In this document: positions 44,150-52,489 of the stretch, piece after piece
How positions within the stretch are numbered: position 1 is the first letter of the stretch
Layout: every line of letters starts with the position of its first letter
Assembly (NCBI GenBank): GCA_023268155.1
Contig: JALNKM010000001.1
Span: forward strand, 186,001 to 250,000
Source: Candidatus Geocrenenecus huangii
GTDB taxonomy: Archaea; Thermoproteota; Nitrososphaeria_A; Caldarchaeales; Wolframiiraptoraceae
DNA length: 64,000 bases
Direction of reading: 5' to 3'
Made by a program: the position numbers and the translations under genes
The notes under the pieces: generated by a model
Database searches by the model: none
Seen by the model: the letters and a program-made list of their open reading frames with translations, nothing else
Told to the model about the DNA's origin: nothing

Positions 44150-44244
44150 AGCCCCGGGCGGGATTTGAACCCGCGACCTGCGGCTTTCTCAAGTTTTGTA
44201 ATTTTGATACGAGGCCGCCGCTCTACCCGCTGAGCTACCGGGGC
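44150..44244 (-). tRNA. tRNA-Thr(CGT) with intron
   Basis: Acceptor GCCCCGG (44238-44244) with CCGGGGC (44151-44157), discriminator U. D arm GCTC/GAGC, anticodon stem GCGGC/GCCGC, T arm GCGGG-TTCAAAT-CCCGC. Loop C-T-CGT-A then a 22-nt intron (44186-44207) at the 37/38 site, then A38. CCA not encoded. The 3' half is repeated at 41706, marking this gene as the likely integration target. Confidence 0.88.
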
Positions 44245-44370
44245 ACACATACGATATATTGATTATTCTTCTTTGATATAGATTTTAATCTGTTCTCGTA
44301 TATTATGGTTTTTCCTATAGCCTCATTTCTGAGCTTTATTTATTCTACGGTTGCCTGAATTATTTCAAGA

Positions 44371-44381
44371 AGATTTTTATT
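44371..44381 (+). promoter_or_regulatory. TATA-like box of the dolichol kinase-like gene
   Basis: AGATTTTTATT, centred 27 nt before ATG 44404; leaderless spacing. Confidence 0.5.
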
Positions 44382-44403
44382 TCTCATATGGCTTTTACTG
44401 TCT

Positions 44404-45081
44404 ATGCAGTTATCCGTTTTCGAGATAGGAGTTACTGTGGTCTTATTTGCTTGGGTTGTCTTCCTCGTCACTCTTCTGACCAAGAAGACATATCTATACA
44501 TGAGGGGGATAGGGCTTCCTGAGAATGTTGCAGTCTACTATAATAGGAAGATCATCCACATACTAGCTGGGGGGCTTGTAGCAGTAATCATTCCGTATGT
44601 TTTCTCCACTCCGCTCCTTCCACTTGTTATGGCTTTTTTGCTGGGAGTCTTCACGTATATACCTCACAAGACGGGTAAGTTGATGTACTGGTTCCAAGTT
44701 GAGAAGAACATGTATGAAGTGTCGTTCTGTATCATGTGGGGGTTGATAATAGCGGTTGGCTGGGTGATCTCGAATGGCAATTACTGGGTAGGTATACTTC
44801 CAGTATTATTTATGTCGGTAGGTGATGCTGTTACAGGATTAGTAAGAAATACTCTATTCAAGAAGAGAACGAAGTCGTGGTGGGGGAACCTGGCCATGGC
44901 CATGGTATCCATACCGATGGGAGCGATACTTGGAATAGCAGGAGTCATAGCAGGTGCATTAGCATCACTAGTAGAACACTTCGAGTATCATCCAATTGAC
45001 GATAATATAACGGTCCCGTTAACATCATTCACAGTCCTAGCCCTTGCAATATATTACGCACCATCACTTCTAACGTTTTAG
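44404..45081 (+). CDS. Dolichol kinase-like membrane protein
   Basis: 225 residues, about seven membrane helices. CTP-dependent polyprenol kinase family motifs: YYNRKIIHILAGGLVAVI, MSVGDAVTGLVRNTLFKKR and KSWWGNLAMAMVSIPMG. It phosphorylates a dolichol-like lipid carrier at the membrane. Followed 137 nt later by a dolichol-phosphate sugar transferase, a fitting neighbour for N-glycan or lipid-linked sugar synthesis. Confidence 0.85.
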   Translation: MQLSVFEIGVTVVLFAWVVFLVTLLTKKTYLYMRGIGLPENVAVYYNRKIIHILAGGLVAVIIPYVFSTPLLPLVMAFLLGVFTYIPHKTGKLMYWFQVEKNMYEVSFCIMWGLIIAVGWVISNGNYWVGILPVLFMSVGDAVTGLVRNTLFKKRTKSWWGNLAMAMVSIPMGAILGIAGVIAGALASLVEHFEYHPIDDNITVPLTSFTVLALAIYYAPSLLTF

Positions 45082-45218
45082 AATCTACCAACTTAGAATA
45101 AAGACTCCCAATTGCTTAGAGCAAGCCGGAACTCTGCCAGGCATTAATATCGTTTCAGCATCGATTAGCCATATATGGTTGAGATAGTTTTATTGTAGTT
45201 GTTGGACTTGTCTATTGG

Positions 45219-45959
45219 ATGTCTGAGGTTATAATCGTTATGCCCACATATAACGAAGCTGAGAACATTAGAAAGTTAGTACCGAGCATCTTGCAGGTAC
45301 TTGCAGAAAACAGAATAGATGGATACATACTAGTCGTCGATGATTCAAGCCCCGATGGAACGGCCGATGTAGCAGAACAAATGGGGAGAGAAACTGGAAA
45401 GGTTAGAGTTTTGAAGAGACCTGGAAAACTCGGGTTAGGGTCAGCATATGTTGACGGCTTTAAGTATGTTTTCGACAACATGGTTACGGCGAAGTATGTT
45501 TGCGAGATGGATGCTGATGGAAGTCATCCCCCGGAGATTCTTCCACAGATGGTCTCTCTAGCCGAGAAAGGAGGATACGATGTGATAATCGCGTCAAGAT
45601 ATATTCATGGAGGAAGATGGGGGGAGAGAAGCCTCACTAGAAGTATGATTAGTAGGGGTGCAAACATTCTAGCCAGGGCATCTACAGGCATCAACGTTAA
45701 AGATTTAACATCTGGATATAGAATTATAAGGCTAGATATCTTGAAACGAGTGGTGGATAAGCTTTCAAAACTGCATTCTGGATACGTTTTCCAAGTAGAA
45801 TTACTATACTTTCTACATAAAGCTGGGGCAAAGATAAGCGAGTATCCCTTCATCTTCAAGCCTAGAATGCATGGAAGATCCAAGCTCGGGAGGGGGGAGA
45901 TAATATCTTTCGCTTTATGGTGTTTGAGAAGTATGCTCACGAGGTTGATTCACCAATGA
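45219..45959 (+). CDS. Dolichyl-phosphate mannosyl/glucosyltransferase (GT2)
   Basis: 246 residues, soluble DPM1-type without the C-terminal membrane helices. GT-A motifs: VIIVMPTYNEAENIRKLVPS, VVDDSSPDGTADVA, EMDADGSHPPEILP (DxD-like), DVIIASRYIHGG, and DLTSGYRIIRLDIL. Transfers a sugar from a nucleotide donor to dolichyl phosphate; sugar uncertain. It overlaps thiL by 4 nt (ATGA). Confidence 0.93.
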   Translation: MSEVIIVMPTYNEAENIRKLVPSILQVLAENRIDGYILVVDDSSPDGTADVAEQMGRETGKVRVLKRPGKLGLGSAYVDGFKYVFDNMVTAKYVCEMDADGSHPPEILPQMVSLAEKGGYDVIIASRYIHGGRWGERSLTRSMISRGANILARASTGINVKDLTSGYRIIRLDILKRVVDKLSKLHSGYVFQVELLYFLHKAGAKISEYPFIFKPRMHGRSKLGRGEIISFALWCLRSMLTRLIHQ

Positions 45960-46939
45960 GGCTTAAAGACCTTGGGGAGAAATGGATTGTAAATTATATC
46001 AATTCCACTCTAAAGAAGCTTCCAGAAACATTTCTGCCCATAGGAGATGACGCAATAGATCTTGCCTGTTCAAGTAGACTCCTAGTCTCGGTTGACATGA
46101 TGGTTCAGAACACAGATATACCTGAAGGCATGAAGTGGAGAGACGTTGGATACAGAGCTATTACAAGCACAACTAGTGACGTTGCTTCTAAAGGAGGAAG
46201 ACCGCTCATGTACTTAACATCTCTCGCACTTCCCCCAGAGATGGAGACAGAGCATTTCAAGGAATTATGGAGTGGGATCTTAGAAGCAGTAGAACTATAT
46301 GGTGGAGTCGTAGCTGGAGGGGATACAAATGCTGGAGACCAAGTAATCATAGATGTAATCTGTCTTGCGGAGGCGCCTAAGAAGATTGTTTCGAGGAGCG
46401 GTGCTAGTCCTGGAGACGTAGTTGCTGTAACAGGATTATTCGGTGTGGAAGCTGCAGGGCTCCATGCATTGATAAACAATGTTAAGAAACCTATTTCATG
46501 CAAGGTTATCGAGAAGATGACCCGCCCGATAGCACGAGTTAAAGAAGGACGTATACTATCTGAGTATGCTTCTGCCTCGATAGATTCAAGTGATGGTTTA
46601 GCTGAATCTCTCCACCTAATCTCTGAAGCGAGCAGTGTCGGTTTTAGAATTAATAATCCACCGATCGACCCTCTCGCATTAGAATATTCGAGAGAAGTAG
46701 AGGTGGACTTATTGGACTTAGTATTTTATGGTGGAGAGGAATATGAACTAGTTGTAACTATACCTAGAGAATCTTGGAGTAGAGCTCGCGTAGAAATCGA
46801 AGAGGCTGGTGGAAGACTGATCGAGATCGGCTACGTGATAGATGAGCCGGGGGTCATAGAAGTACTGTGGGGCAGCCAATATATACGTTTATCTAAAAGA
46901 GGCTACCAACACTTTACACCAATTCAGGATCTTCGATAG
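45956..46939 (+). CDS. thiL: Thiamine-monophosphate kinase
   Basis: Phosphorylates thiamine monophosphate to the diphosphate. 327 residues from ATG 45956: LPIGDDAIDLACSSRLLVSV, GYRAITSTTSDVASKGGRP, YGGVVAGGDTNAGDQVIID, ASIDSSDGLAESLHLI, FYGGEEYELVVTIP. A longer reading from GTG 45917 exists, but the ATGA overlap with the GT2 stop and the GAGGTTGATT before it favour 45956. Convergent with the Nudix gene, 16-nt overlap. Confidence 0.94.
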   Translation: MRLKDLGEKWIVNYINSTLKKLPETFLPIGDDAIDLACSSRLLVSVDMMVQNTDIPEGMKWRDVGYRAITSTTSDVASKGGRPLMYLTSLALPPEMETEHFKELWSGILEAVELYGGVVAGGDTNAGDQVIIDVICLAEAPKKIVSRSGASPGDVVAVTGLFGVEAAGLHALINNVKKPISCKVIEKMTRPIARVKEGRILSEYASASIDSSDGLAESLHLISEASSVGFRINNPPIDPLALEYSREVEVDLLDLVFYGGEEYELVVTIPRESWSRARVEIEEAGGRLIEIGYVIDEPGVIEVLWGSQYIRLSKRGYQHFTPIQDLR

Positions 46940-47448
46940 ACGTATTTGTAGTAGAGTAGCGTGATAAAGGTTTTCCCATCTACTTCGCCATTCCTAGACA
47001 ATTCCTTTATCGCTTCATCTAACCCCAATTCAACTATTGTTATCTGTTCATCTTCCTCCAGCCTCTGAGTAGACTTCTCCAATCCAGACGCAAGATATAT
47101 GTGGATCACTTCAGTAGAATAGCCTGGAGAAGGATAGATCGTCAACATCTTCTTTAATCTTCTAGCTTTGTAGCCTACCTCTTCTTCCAGTTCTCTTAAA
47201 GCGCATTCTTCTGGAGATTCTCCTTCCTTCAATGTTCCCGCGGGGACTTCCAGTATCCATCTACCTATCGGATATCTGTATTGATTAACTAGGATTACCT
47301 TATCTTCCGAGATTAATGGTAGGATCGCGACTGCTCCTGGATGCTGGATAACTTCTCTGACCTTGTTCTCCCCATCTCCAAGATAGTCTATTCTCAGTTT
47401 TACAACTTTACCATTATAGATTATCTTGCTTTCTTTTGTCTCCCACAT
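46924..47448 (-). CDS. Nudix hydrolase, ADP-ribose pyrophosphatase-like
   Basis: About 174 residues. Nudix box GTLKEGESPEECALRELEEE followed by VGY; preceded by VILVNQYRYPIGRWILEVPA, typical for ADP-sugar pyrophosphatases. Likely hydrolyses ADP-ribose to AMP and ribose-5-phosphate. A TTG at 47490 would add 14 hydrophobic residues, but ATG 47448 (MWETKESKIIYNGKVV) matches the family start. Confidence 0.92.
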   Translation of the reverse strand: MWETKESKIIYNGKVVKLRIDYLGDGENKVREVIQHPGAVAILPLISEDKVILVNQYRYPIGRWILEVPAGTLKEGESPEECALRELEEEVGYKARRLKKMLTIYPSPGYSTEVIHIYLASGLEKSTQRLEEDEQITIVELGLDEAIKELSRNGEVDGKTFITLLYYKYVYRRS

Positions 47449-47512
47449 GTTATAGTATCGGTTTACTAGGTAGGCAAAAAAGATTAACAATAGGTTCTAC
47501 ATTCTTCTATCT

Positions 47513-48607
47513 ATGCGTGTGAGAGAATTACTTAATTATTTTAAACCATATGGCTTCGAGACACCTGACTGGATGATTGTAGAAGAATACGGTCTTAGGC
47601 CTGACCAAATTATCAGAATGGACTTGAATACTTCTCCTTACTTACCCCAGAAATGGTTGAACAGTCTTGGATCAAGAATTTCTAAATTGAGGTTTAACCG
47701 ATACCCCGATACTACCTATAGAGAGTTGGTTGGAGAGATATCTCGGTACACCAATGTTAAGCCTGAGAAGATAATCCCTACGAACGGGGCGGATGAAGCG
47801 ATTGATGTTATCGTCAAAGCGTTAATAGATTGTGGTAATGAAGCAATAATCTCTTCTCCAACATATGATTACTTCAGGGTGTCTGTAGAGCTTCAGGGAG
47901 GAAGGGTAGTGAGTATTCCCAGGAAGAAGAACTTTGCAGACAATGTAGAAGGTATCCTTTCTTCTATAAATGATAAGACGCGGTTGATTTTCTTGTGTAG
48001 TCCGAATAATCCAACTGGGAACACAACCTCCTACGACGATGTCTTGAATATTCTTGATAAAGCATCAGACGTAGCTGTTGTTGTGGACGAAGCCTATTAT
48101 GAGTACTGTGGCGAAACATTCATAGAGTTAACTGAAACCTATGATAACTTGATCATTGTTAGAACATTATCTAAAGCTTTTGGCTTAGCGGGTGCGAGAG
48201 TAGGGTATATAGTAGCTTCGAAGGGGACAATCAAGATGCTGAATAAAACTAGACCTCCGAATAGCTTAAGCTTAGCATCGATCGAGTTAGCCAAGATAGC
48301 TTTAAGAGATTACGAGACTGTTTCTAGAAATGTAAGAAAAATAGTTAAGGAGAGAGAAAGAGTCAAAGAACTGCTCTCTACTCTGCCTAGAATCTATGCC
48401 TATCCCTCTAAGGCTAACTTCATCTTATTCGAGTTACTAGAAGGTGACGCAAAAACACTTCATAAAAAGCTCATGGAGAAAGGAATAGTTATCAGACATA
48501 TAGAGCTTAATTGGGTTCAACGATATCTTAGGGTAACGATATCTCTCCCAGAACACAATGATAGATTCTTGAAGATCCTAGAAAAGATACTTAAAGAGAA
48601 AACATGA
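47513..48607 (+). CDS. hisC: Histidinol-phosphate aminotransferase-like PLP enzyme
   Basis: Fold-type I aminotransferase, 364 residues. RMDLNTSPYLPQ, PTNGADEAIDVIVKALI, FLCSPNNPTGNTTSYDDV, DEAYYEYCG and the PLP lysine in RTLSKAFGLAGARVGYIVAS agree with HisC. No other histidine genes are near, and related enzymes (CobD, aromatic transaminases) are possible. Divergent from the Nudix gene. Confidence 0.85.
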   Translation: MRVRELLNYFKPYGFETPDWMIVEEYGLRPDQIIRMDLNTSPYLPQKWLNSLGSRISKLRFNRYPDTTYRELVGEISRYTNVKPEKIIPTNGADEAIDVIVKALIDCGNEAIISSPTYDYFRVSVELQGGRVVSIPRKKNFADNVEGILSSINDKTRLIFLCSPNNPTGNTTSYDDVLNILDKASDVAVVVDEAYYEYCGETFIELTETYDNLIIVRTLSKAFGLAGARVGYIVASKGTIKMLNKTRPPNSLSLASIELAKIALRDYETVSRNVRKIVKERERVKELLSTLPRIYAYPSKANFILFELLEGDAKTLHKKLMEKGIVIRHIELNWVQRYLRVTISLPEHNDRFLKILEKILKEKT

Positions 48608-48710
48608 CTTACGGCTTTTTACCTGCTCACAGGTCAAGGAAGAATCTAAGTTGATGATTGACGGTAATAAGATGTAAAGCATATTTAGATCCCGTATGAC
48701 CAGCGTAAAA

Positions 48711-48724
48711 GTTTATTTATTAAT
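48711..48724 (+). promoter_or_regulatory. TATA box of the TackOD1 protein gene
   Basis: GTTTATTTATTAAT, centred about 24 nt before ATG 48740; supports a leaderless start at that ATG. Confidence 0.5.
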
Positions 48725-48739
48725 TAGCCAAAAAAGAAG

Positions 48740-49885
48740 ATGCTCTGGAGAATAAGAGGGATGTCGGCTGACGTCATCAAGTGCGTAAAATGCAGAGGCA
48801 GTAATGTTGTAGGGTATAGAGGCACATATGAGTGCATGGATTGCGGGCATGTTTTCACTTTATCTGAAAGTTCTAAAAGTCTATCTATTGAAGAAGTAAA
48901 GGCCTACGCTGGAAGAATCTATATCCAGAAGCTACTCCACAAAATAAAAGATGAAAACCTAGATGTTATAGAGTCTGAGTTTACTCACGCTGAGGGGATT
49001 AAATACCCAGCACTCAAGGATACTGGATTATCCCCGCAGGCGGCTGAATCCGCCTTAGAAGATTTAAGCAGGTCTGAGATCCTTGTGAAAGAAGTTTCAG
49101 GCAACATCGCAACATGCCCGGTATGTAATTCACATAGGCTTTCGATGCATTCTGTCTGTCCTGTATGCGGATCATTCAATCTGAAGAAGGGTCAAGTCCT
49201 CGAACATCTAACGTGTGGTTATGTGGGTTTTGAAAAAGATTTCCAAAGAAACGGCCAGCTAACATGCCCGAAGTGTAGAAAATCGCTAAAAGCATTAGGT
49301 GTAGATTATAAGAGACAGAAAAATGTTTACAGATGTCTAGACTGCGGGTCTCTCCTACCTTTTCCAGATAGGAGGTATAGTTGTGAGAATAATCACATCT
49401 TCAAAGAAGAAGAACTAATCCTGAAGAATATTTATAGGTATAGAGTAAATCCATCTAGTAGAAGCTTGATAGAACAATTGACAATGGATTTGAGACCTAT
49501 TATAGTTGAAGGAGTAAAGCTGGGTTTACATGTTCGTTCTCCAGCTATCGTTAAAGGTAAGAGTGGAGTCGAGCACGAATTCTTGATTGCTTTCTGGAAG
49601 GGTGTAAGATATACGGATAGCCCGGACATCATCGTAGAGATTTCTCTATCGGATGAGCCAGTGGATGAGATGATGGTGTTGGCGCTATATGCTAAGATTA
49701 TAGATGTTGGAGTGAAGAAGGCCATTTTAGCTGTTACACCAGAGCTAAATGAGAATGCAAGAAAGCTGGCGAGAATTTATGGGATAGAAGTTGTTGAGTC
49801 AAGAGACTTTGACAAGATCACCGATGATATTAAAAAGAACTTACAACACATTATAGAAACTTTGAAGTTGTCTGGAACGTATTAA
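48740..49885 (+). CDS. Multi-zinc-ribbon protein with TackOD1-like domain and nuclease-like C-terminus
   Basis: 381 residues. N-terminal Cys4 ribbon (Cys15, 18, 32, 35), winged-helix-like region (55-120), then a Cys-rich block (about 125-225; CPVCNSHRLSMHSVCPVCGS, EHLTCGYVGFEKDF, LTCPKCRKSLKALGVDYKRQ, YRCLDCG) that strongly resembles TackOD1, an output domain of TACK signalling proteins. The C-terminal 120 residues (EFLIAFWKGVRY, VLALYAKIIDVGVKKAILAV) look like a restriction-endonuclease-like fold, though a full PD-(D/E)xK is not certain. Function unknown; a transcription or defence-related DNA protein is possible. Confidence 0.75.
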   Translation: MLWRIRGMSADVIKCVKCRGSNVVGYRGTYECMDCGHVFTLSESSKSLSIEEVKAYAGRIYIQKLLHKIKDENLDVIESEFTHAEGIKYPALKDTGLSPQAAESALEDLSRSEILVKEVSGNIATCPVCNSHRLSMHSVCPVCGSFNLKKGQVLEHLTCGYVGFEKDFQRNGQLTCPKCRKSLKALGVDYKRQKNVYRCLDCGSLLPFPDRRYSCENNHIFKEEELILKNIYRYRVNPSSRSLIEQLTMDLRPIIVEGVKLGLHVRSPAIVKGKSGVEHEFLIAFWKGVRYTDSPDIIVEISLSDEPVDEMMVLALYAKIIDVGVKKAILAVTPELNENARKLARIYGIEVVESRDFDKITDDIKKNLQHIIETLKLSGTY

Positions 49886-49916
49886 CACCTCTTTCGTTAT
49901 GAGTCTGGATCAGAAA

Positions 49917-49929
49917 AATTTTTTAAGAT
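49917..49929 (+). promoter_or_regulatory. TATA box of the ACT-V4R gene
   Basis: AATTTTTTAAGAT, centred about 28 nt before ATG 49951; leaderless spacing. Confidence 0.5.
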
Positions 49930-49950
49930 CTTATTAGGCATAGTTGTATC

Positions 49951-50751
49951 ATGAAGTCCTTAGAAAGATTCTACGAAAGAGACTTAGTCCTCGGCGTATA
50001 CTCTCCCGGAAGAAAACTGGCAGAATTCTTAGTCAAGCTTAGGAATGTTCCAGGAGCATTGGCATCTGTTTCGAGAGTACTCTCAGAACTTAATTTGAAT
50101 ATTCTGTCTGGGCATCATTTTGCAAGCCCCAGAGAAGAAGAAGGTTTATGGATATTCTTCGTGGACTTAACTGGGAAAGAGCTTTCAGAAGAAGATGTCG
50201 CTTCGCGTCTTAGAGAAGCTGAGCTAGTTCTCGATGTAAAGTTTTCCCGTGAAGCCTTGGATGGCGTAATAATCGATACTTTCCTATTTCCATTGATCGT
50301 TCTCGAGGAGAGAAGCATAATCTTCAGAGTGGAAACCTTCGCAAACATGTTTAAGAGACTGTATAGAGCGTTCGGTTCCGGCGCCCCAGTCTTACTATAT
50401 GAGATGGGGTTAAGTGCAGGGTTAAATAAGATAGAGAACCTAGTGAAGAAGTACAGGGTAGACGGTTTCTCCGCCATTAAGATCGCGCTTGCTGAACGTA
50501 TCCCGAAAGGCTGGGGGATACCTATAATAGATGAATTTGATAAAGAAAGCCTCCAAGCATCGATAACTGTATATGAGTTATTCGAATGCTTACCATTCAA
50601 GGATGCTGAGAGAAAAACTACGAGCCACTTCTTCAGAGGATACCTTACAGGGTTGTTTACTAAAGCATTCGATAAACAATTCCAAACTAAAGAAACTGAA
50701 TGTATATCAAAAGGAGATCCCCACTGTCGATTCATAATAAAACCAACTTGA
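49951..50751 (+). CDS. ACT domain plus V4R (4-vinyl reductase) sensor protein
   Basis: 266 residues. An ACT domain (about 25-100; KLRNVPGALASVSRVLSELN) is joined to a V4R domain (about 115-264) ending KETECISKGDPHCRFIIKP, the usual Cys-rich V4R end for small ligands or metal. No HTH or catalytic domain is present, so it is likely a ligand sensor acting through partners. It follows the TackOD1 protein but has its own promoter. Confidence 0.82.
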   Translation: MKSLERFYERDLVLGVYSPGRKLAEFLVKLRNVPGALASVSRVLSELNLNILSGHHFASPREEEGLWIFFVDLTGKELSEEDVASRLREAELVLDVKFSREALDGVIIDTFLFPLIVLEERSIIFRVETFANMFKRLYRAFGSGAPVLLYEMGLSAGLNKIENLVKKYRVDGFSAIKIALAERIPKGWGIPIIDEFDKESLQASITVYELFECLPFKDAERKTTSHFFRGYLTGLFTKAFDKQFQTKETECISKGDPHCRFIIKPT

Positions 50752-50908
50752 AGTAACAACATTGTCGAACAATAGATAGATAACGCACATATATCATGGT
50801 TACATATTGTTAACATCAATTAACTCTAAAATTGGACATAAGGCTATATGCCATTCTGCGTTAGAATCTGTTTGTTAAGAATGGCCACGTATCATCGTTA
50901 ATGGATAT

Positions 50909-51430
50909 TTGACTCTTATTTTGCTGGCATTAGGATTATCAATAGATGATTTTGGTCTTGCTCTATGCCTGATAGTGCCAAGCAAAACCCCTTAAAAACG
51001 AATCGTCTACGCAGGTAAAATGGCGGTTGCATTCTCCATATCAACTGTGTTGCTGTCTTCGTTAGGCTGGTTAGTGGGATTAGTAATTTACGGATGGGTC
51101 ACATCTTTTAGTAATTAAGTGGTTTTAATTGTTTTCTGCAGAGTAGGGGTATGGATTATTAAAGAAGCTTTTTAGGATGAACAGTCTAAATCGATGAAGA
51201 ATGTTTCGTCTTCTTGGGTAATATTGTCCACCAGCATCCTAGGAAGTCTTGATGAAGAGGCTGTAGGAGTTGGTTATCCGTTTTTGGAAATCCCATTTTT
51301 GTGCATAATTGTCGCTGTGGTTCTAGAAAACATTATTGTAGTATATTTCTCGATGTTCGCAGCTAACTGGATAAAGAATTTAAATAAAAACTTCCTTCCA
51401 TCCTCTCCGGCATCATTCTGGTCGTGTTAG
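50909..51430 (+). pseudogene. Decayed MntP-like manganese efflux pump gene
   Basis: Three fragments in different frames span 522 nt, close to the size of intact mntP. 50909-50995: LTLILLALGLSIDDFGLALC resembles the first MntP helix with its Asp. 51020-51118: ISTVLLSSLGWLVGLVIYGW matches the conserved GW helix. 51194-51430: LDEEAVGVGYPFLEIPF region matches the second-half helix (usual DALAVG). Several stops and frame changes separate them. Similarity was judged by eye. Confidence 0.5.
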
Positions 51431-51970
51431 GAATATTCAACTTTCTCGAACTGTAAGCTCTGAGTAGAGGAGAGCACTCACCGATATTATAAAGAATAAT
51501 AAGCGGAAAGAAGGTGTTGGTTAAGTTATTGTTCTTCTCATATGCTACTACTTCGGACATTCATCGCCGAATGAGCGGTAGAACCTTTCCTCCAGGATGC
51601 AAATAAGTGAGACTGGTGAAGAATCATGAACAGACATTCGAAAAGCTGGAGACCAGGGATGAAAATAATGAATAAATGTGTAGATAAGGACGGTACAAAA
51701 GACTATCAGGTTCAAGCTTTTTCCCGTGAGAAATCTTCTAAGCTTATACAATATTGAGATAAGTTCCAAGAAGATGAAGAACCCAAAAATCAGAGTGCTC
51801 CGGGATCATTGATAAAGTGAGTATCATCATTTCTTCATGAGGACAAGTTAAGCTCTAAATAATCCCCACTGCATTTCTTTGGTGTGGCGACGTTACATCC
51901 GTTTTTAAGCCTCAGAATACTAAGAAAATGTAATACTAAAATATACAGATAGCCAGCTTACTGATGGGGT
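51431..51970. other. Non-coding region between pseudogene and tRNA-Arg
   Basis: AT-rich, no supported gene. Short open frames here, such as a hydrophobic 73-codon reverse frame at 51548-51769, have no family resemblance or ribosome site. Probably further decayed sequence. Confidence 0.5.
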
Positions 51971-52045
51971 GGGCCCGTAGCTCAGCATGGATAGAGCATC
52001 GGCCTTCTAAGCCGGGGGTCGGGGGTTCGAGTCCCCCCGGGCCCG
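51971..52045 (+). tRNA. tRNA-Arg(TCT)
   Basis: Acceptor GGGCCCG (51971-51977) with CGGGCCC (52038-52044), discriminator G. D arm GCTC/GAGC, anticodon stem TCGGC/GCCGG (one U-G pair), loop C-T-TCT-A-A, T arm GGGGG-TTCGAGT-CCCCC. No intron, no CCA. Confidence 0.95.
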
Positions 52046-52489
52046 AACTTTCCTTCTCTCTGCAGAGTGTTAAAGCCTGCTTTTACTTTTTTGTTAAAGT
52101 CTGCGTTAACAACTACTCTTGGATTATTAAATCATTTAAAAACTCAAAGTGATTCGGCCCTCAAATCACTTTCTCTAAGACTTTTTCTTTATAGGTATGT
52201 TCTCTCATGTTGAAAATTCTCTAACGTTCGGTGGATGATGTTTAGGTTCTATCTTATTTCTGGTAATAAATGATAAAGTCGTATTACTATTTTGTCGACC
52301 TTTTTAAATCTATGAAAACTTCTAAACTATATTCAAGAATCTGAGAAAACTTCTCAACCTAGATGGTGATCAAGTCTCGATGCATCCTTTCAAAATTCTT
52401 GCAAGAATTGTTATACTACTTATTGAGAGCGTGATCGCTCTAGGTAAAGGTTTAACACTTGCTATAATGAATTTTACTAGGAAATAGGA
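52046..52489. other. Region between tRNA-Arg and argS, 444 nt
   Basis: Contains the hairpin at 52146-52172 and, near the right end, a 35-codon open frame at 52380-52487 on the plus strand (peptide begins MHPFKILARIVILLIESVIA), ending two nucleotides before the argS ATG. The latter could be a small membrane peptide but has no clear ribosome site. Nothing else is recognised. Confidence 0.45.
52146..52172. repeat. 9-bp perfect hairpin AAAGTGATT/AATCACTTT
   Basis: AAAGTGATT (52146-52154), 9-nt loop, AATCACTTT (52164-52172), followed by a T-rich run (ACTTTTTCTTT, from about 52180). It lies 100 nt past tRNA-Arg. Possibly a processing or termination signal; T-runs, rather than stems, end transcription in archaea. 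Confidence 0.4.

Noticed and set aside
47513-48607. Histidine operon
   Set aside because: Only a hisC-like gene is present; its neighbours belong to other pathways.
51548-51769. 73-codon hydrophobic reverse frame
   Set aside because: No family resemblance, no ribosome site or promoter, lies in decayed AT-rich DNA.
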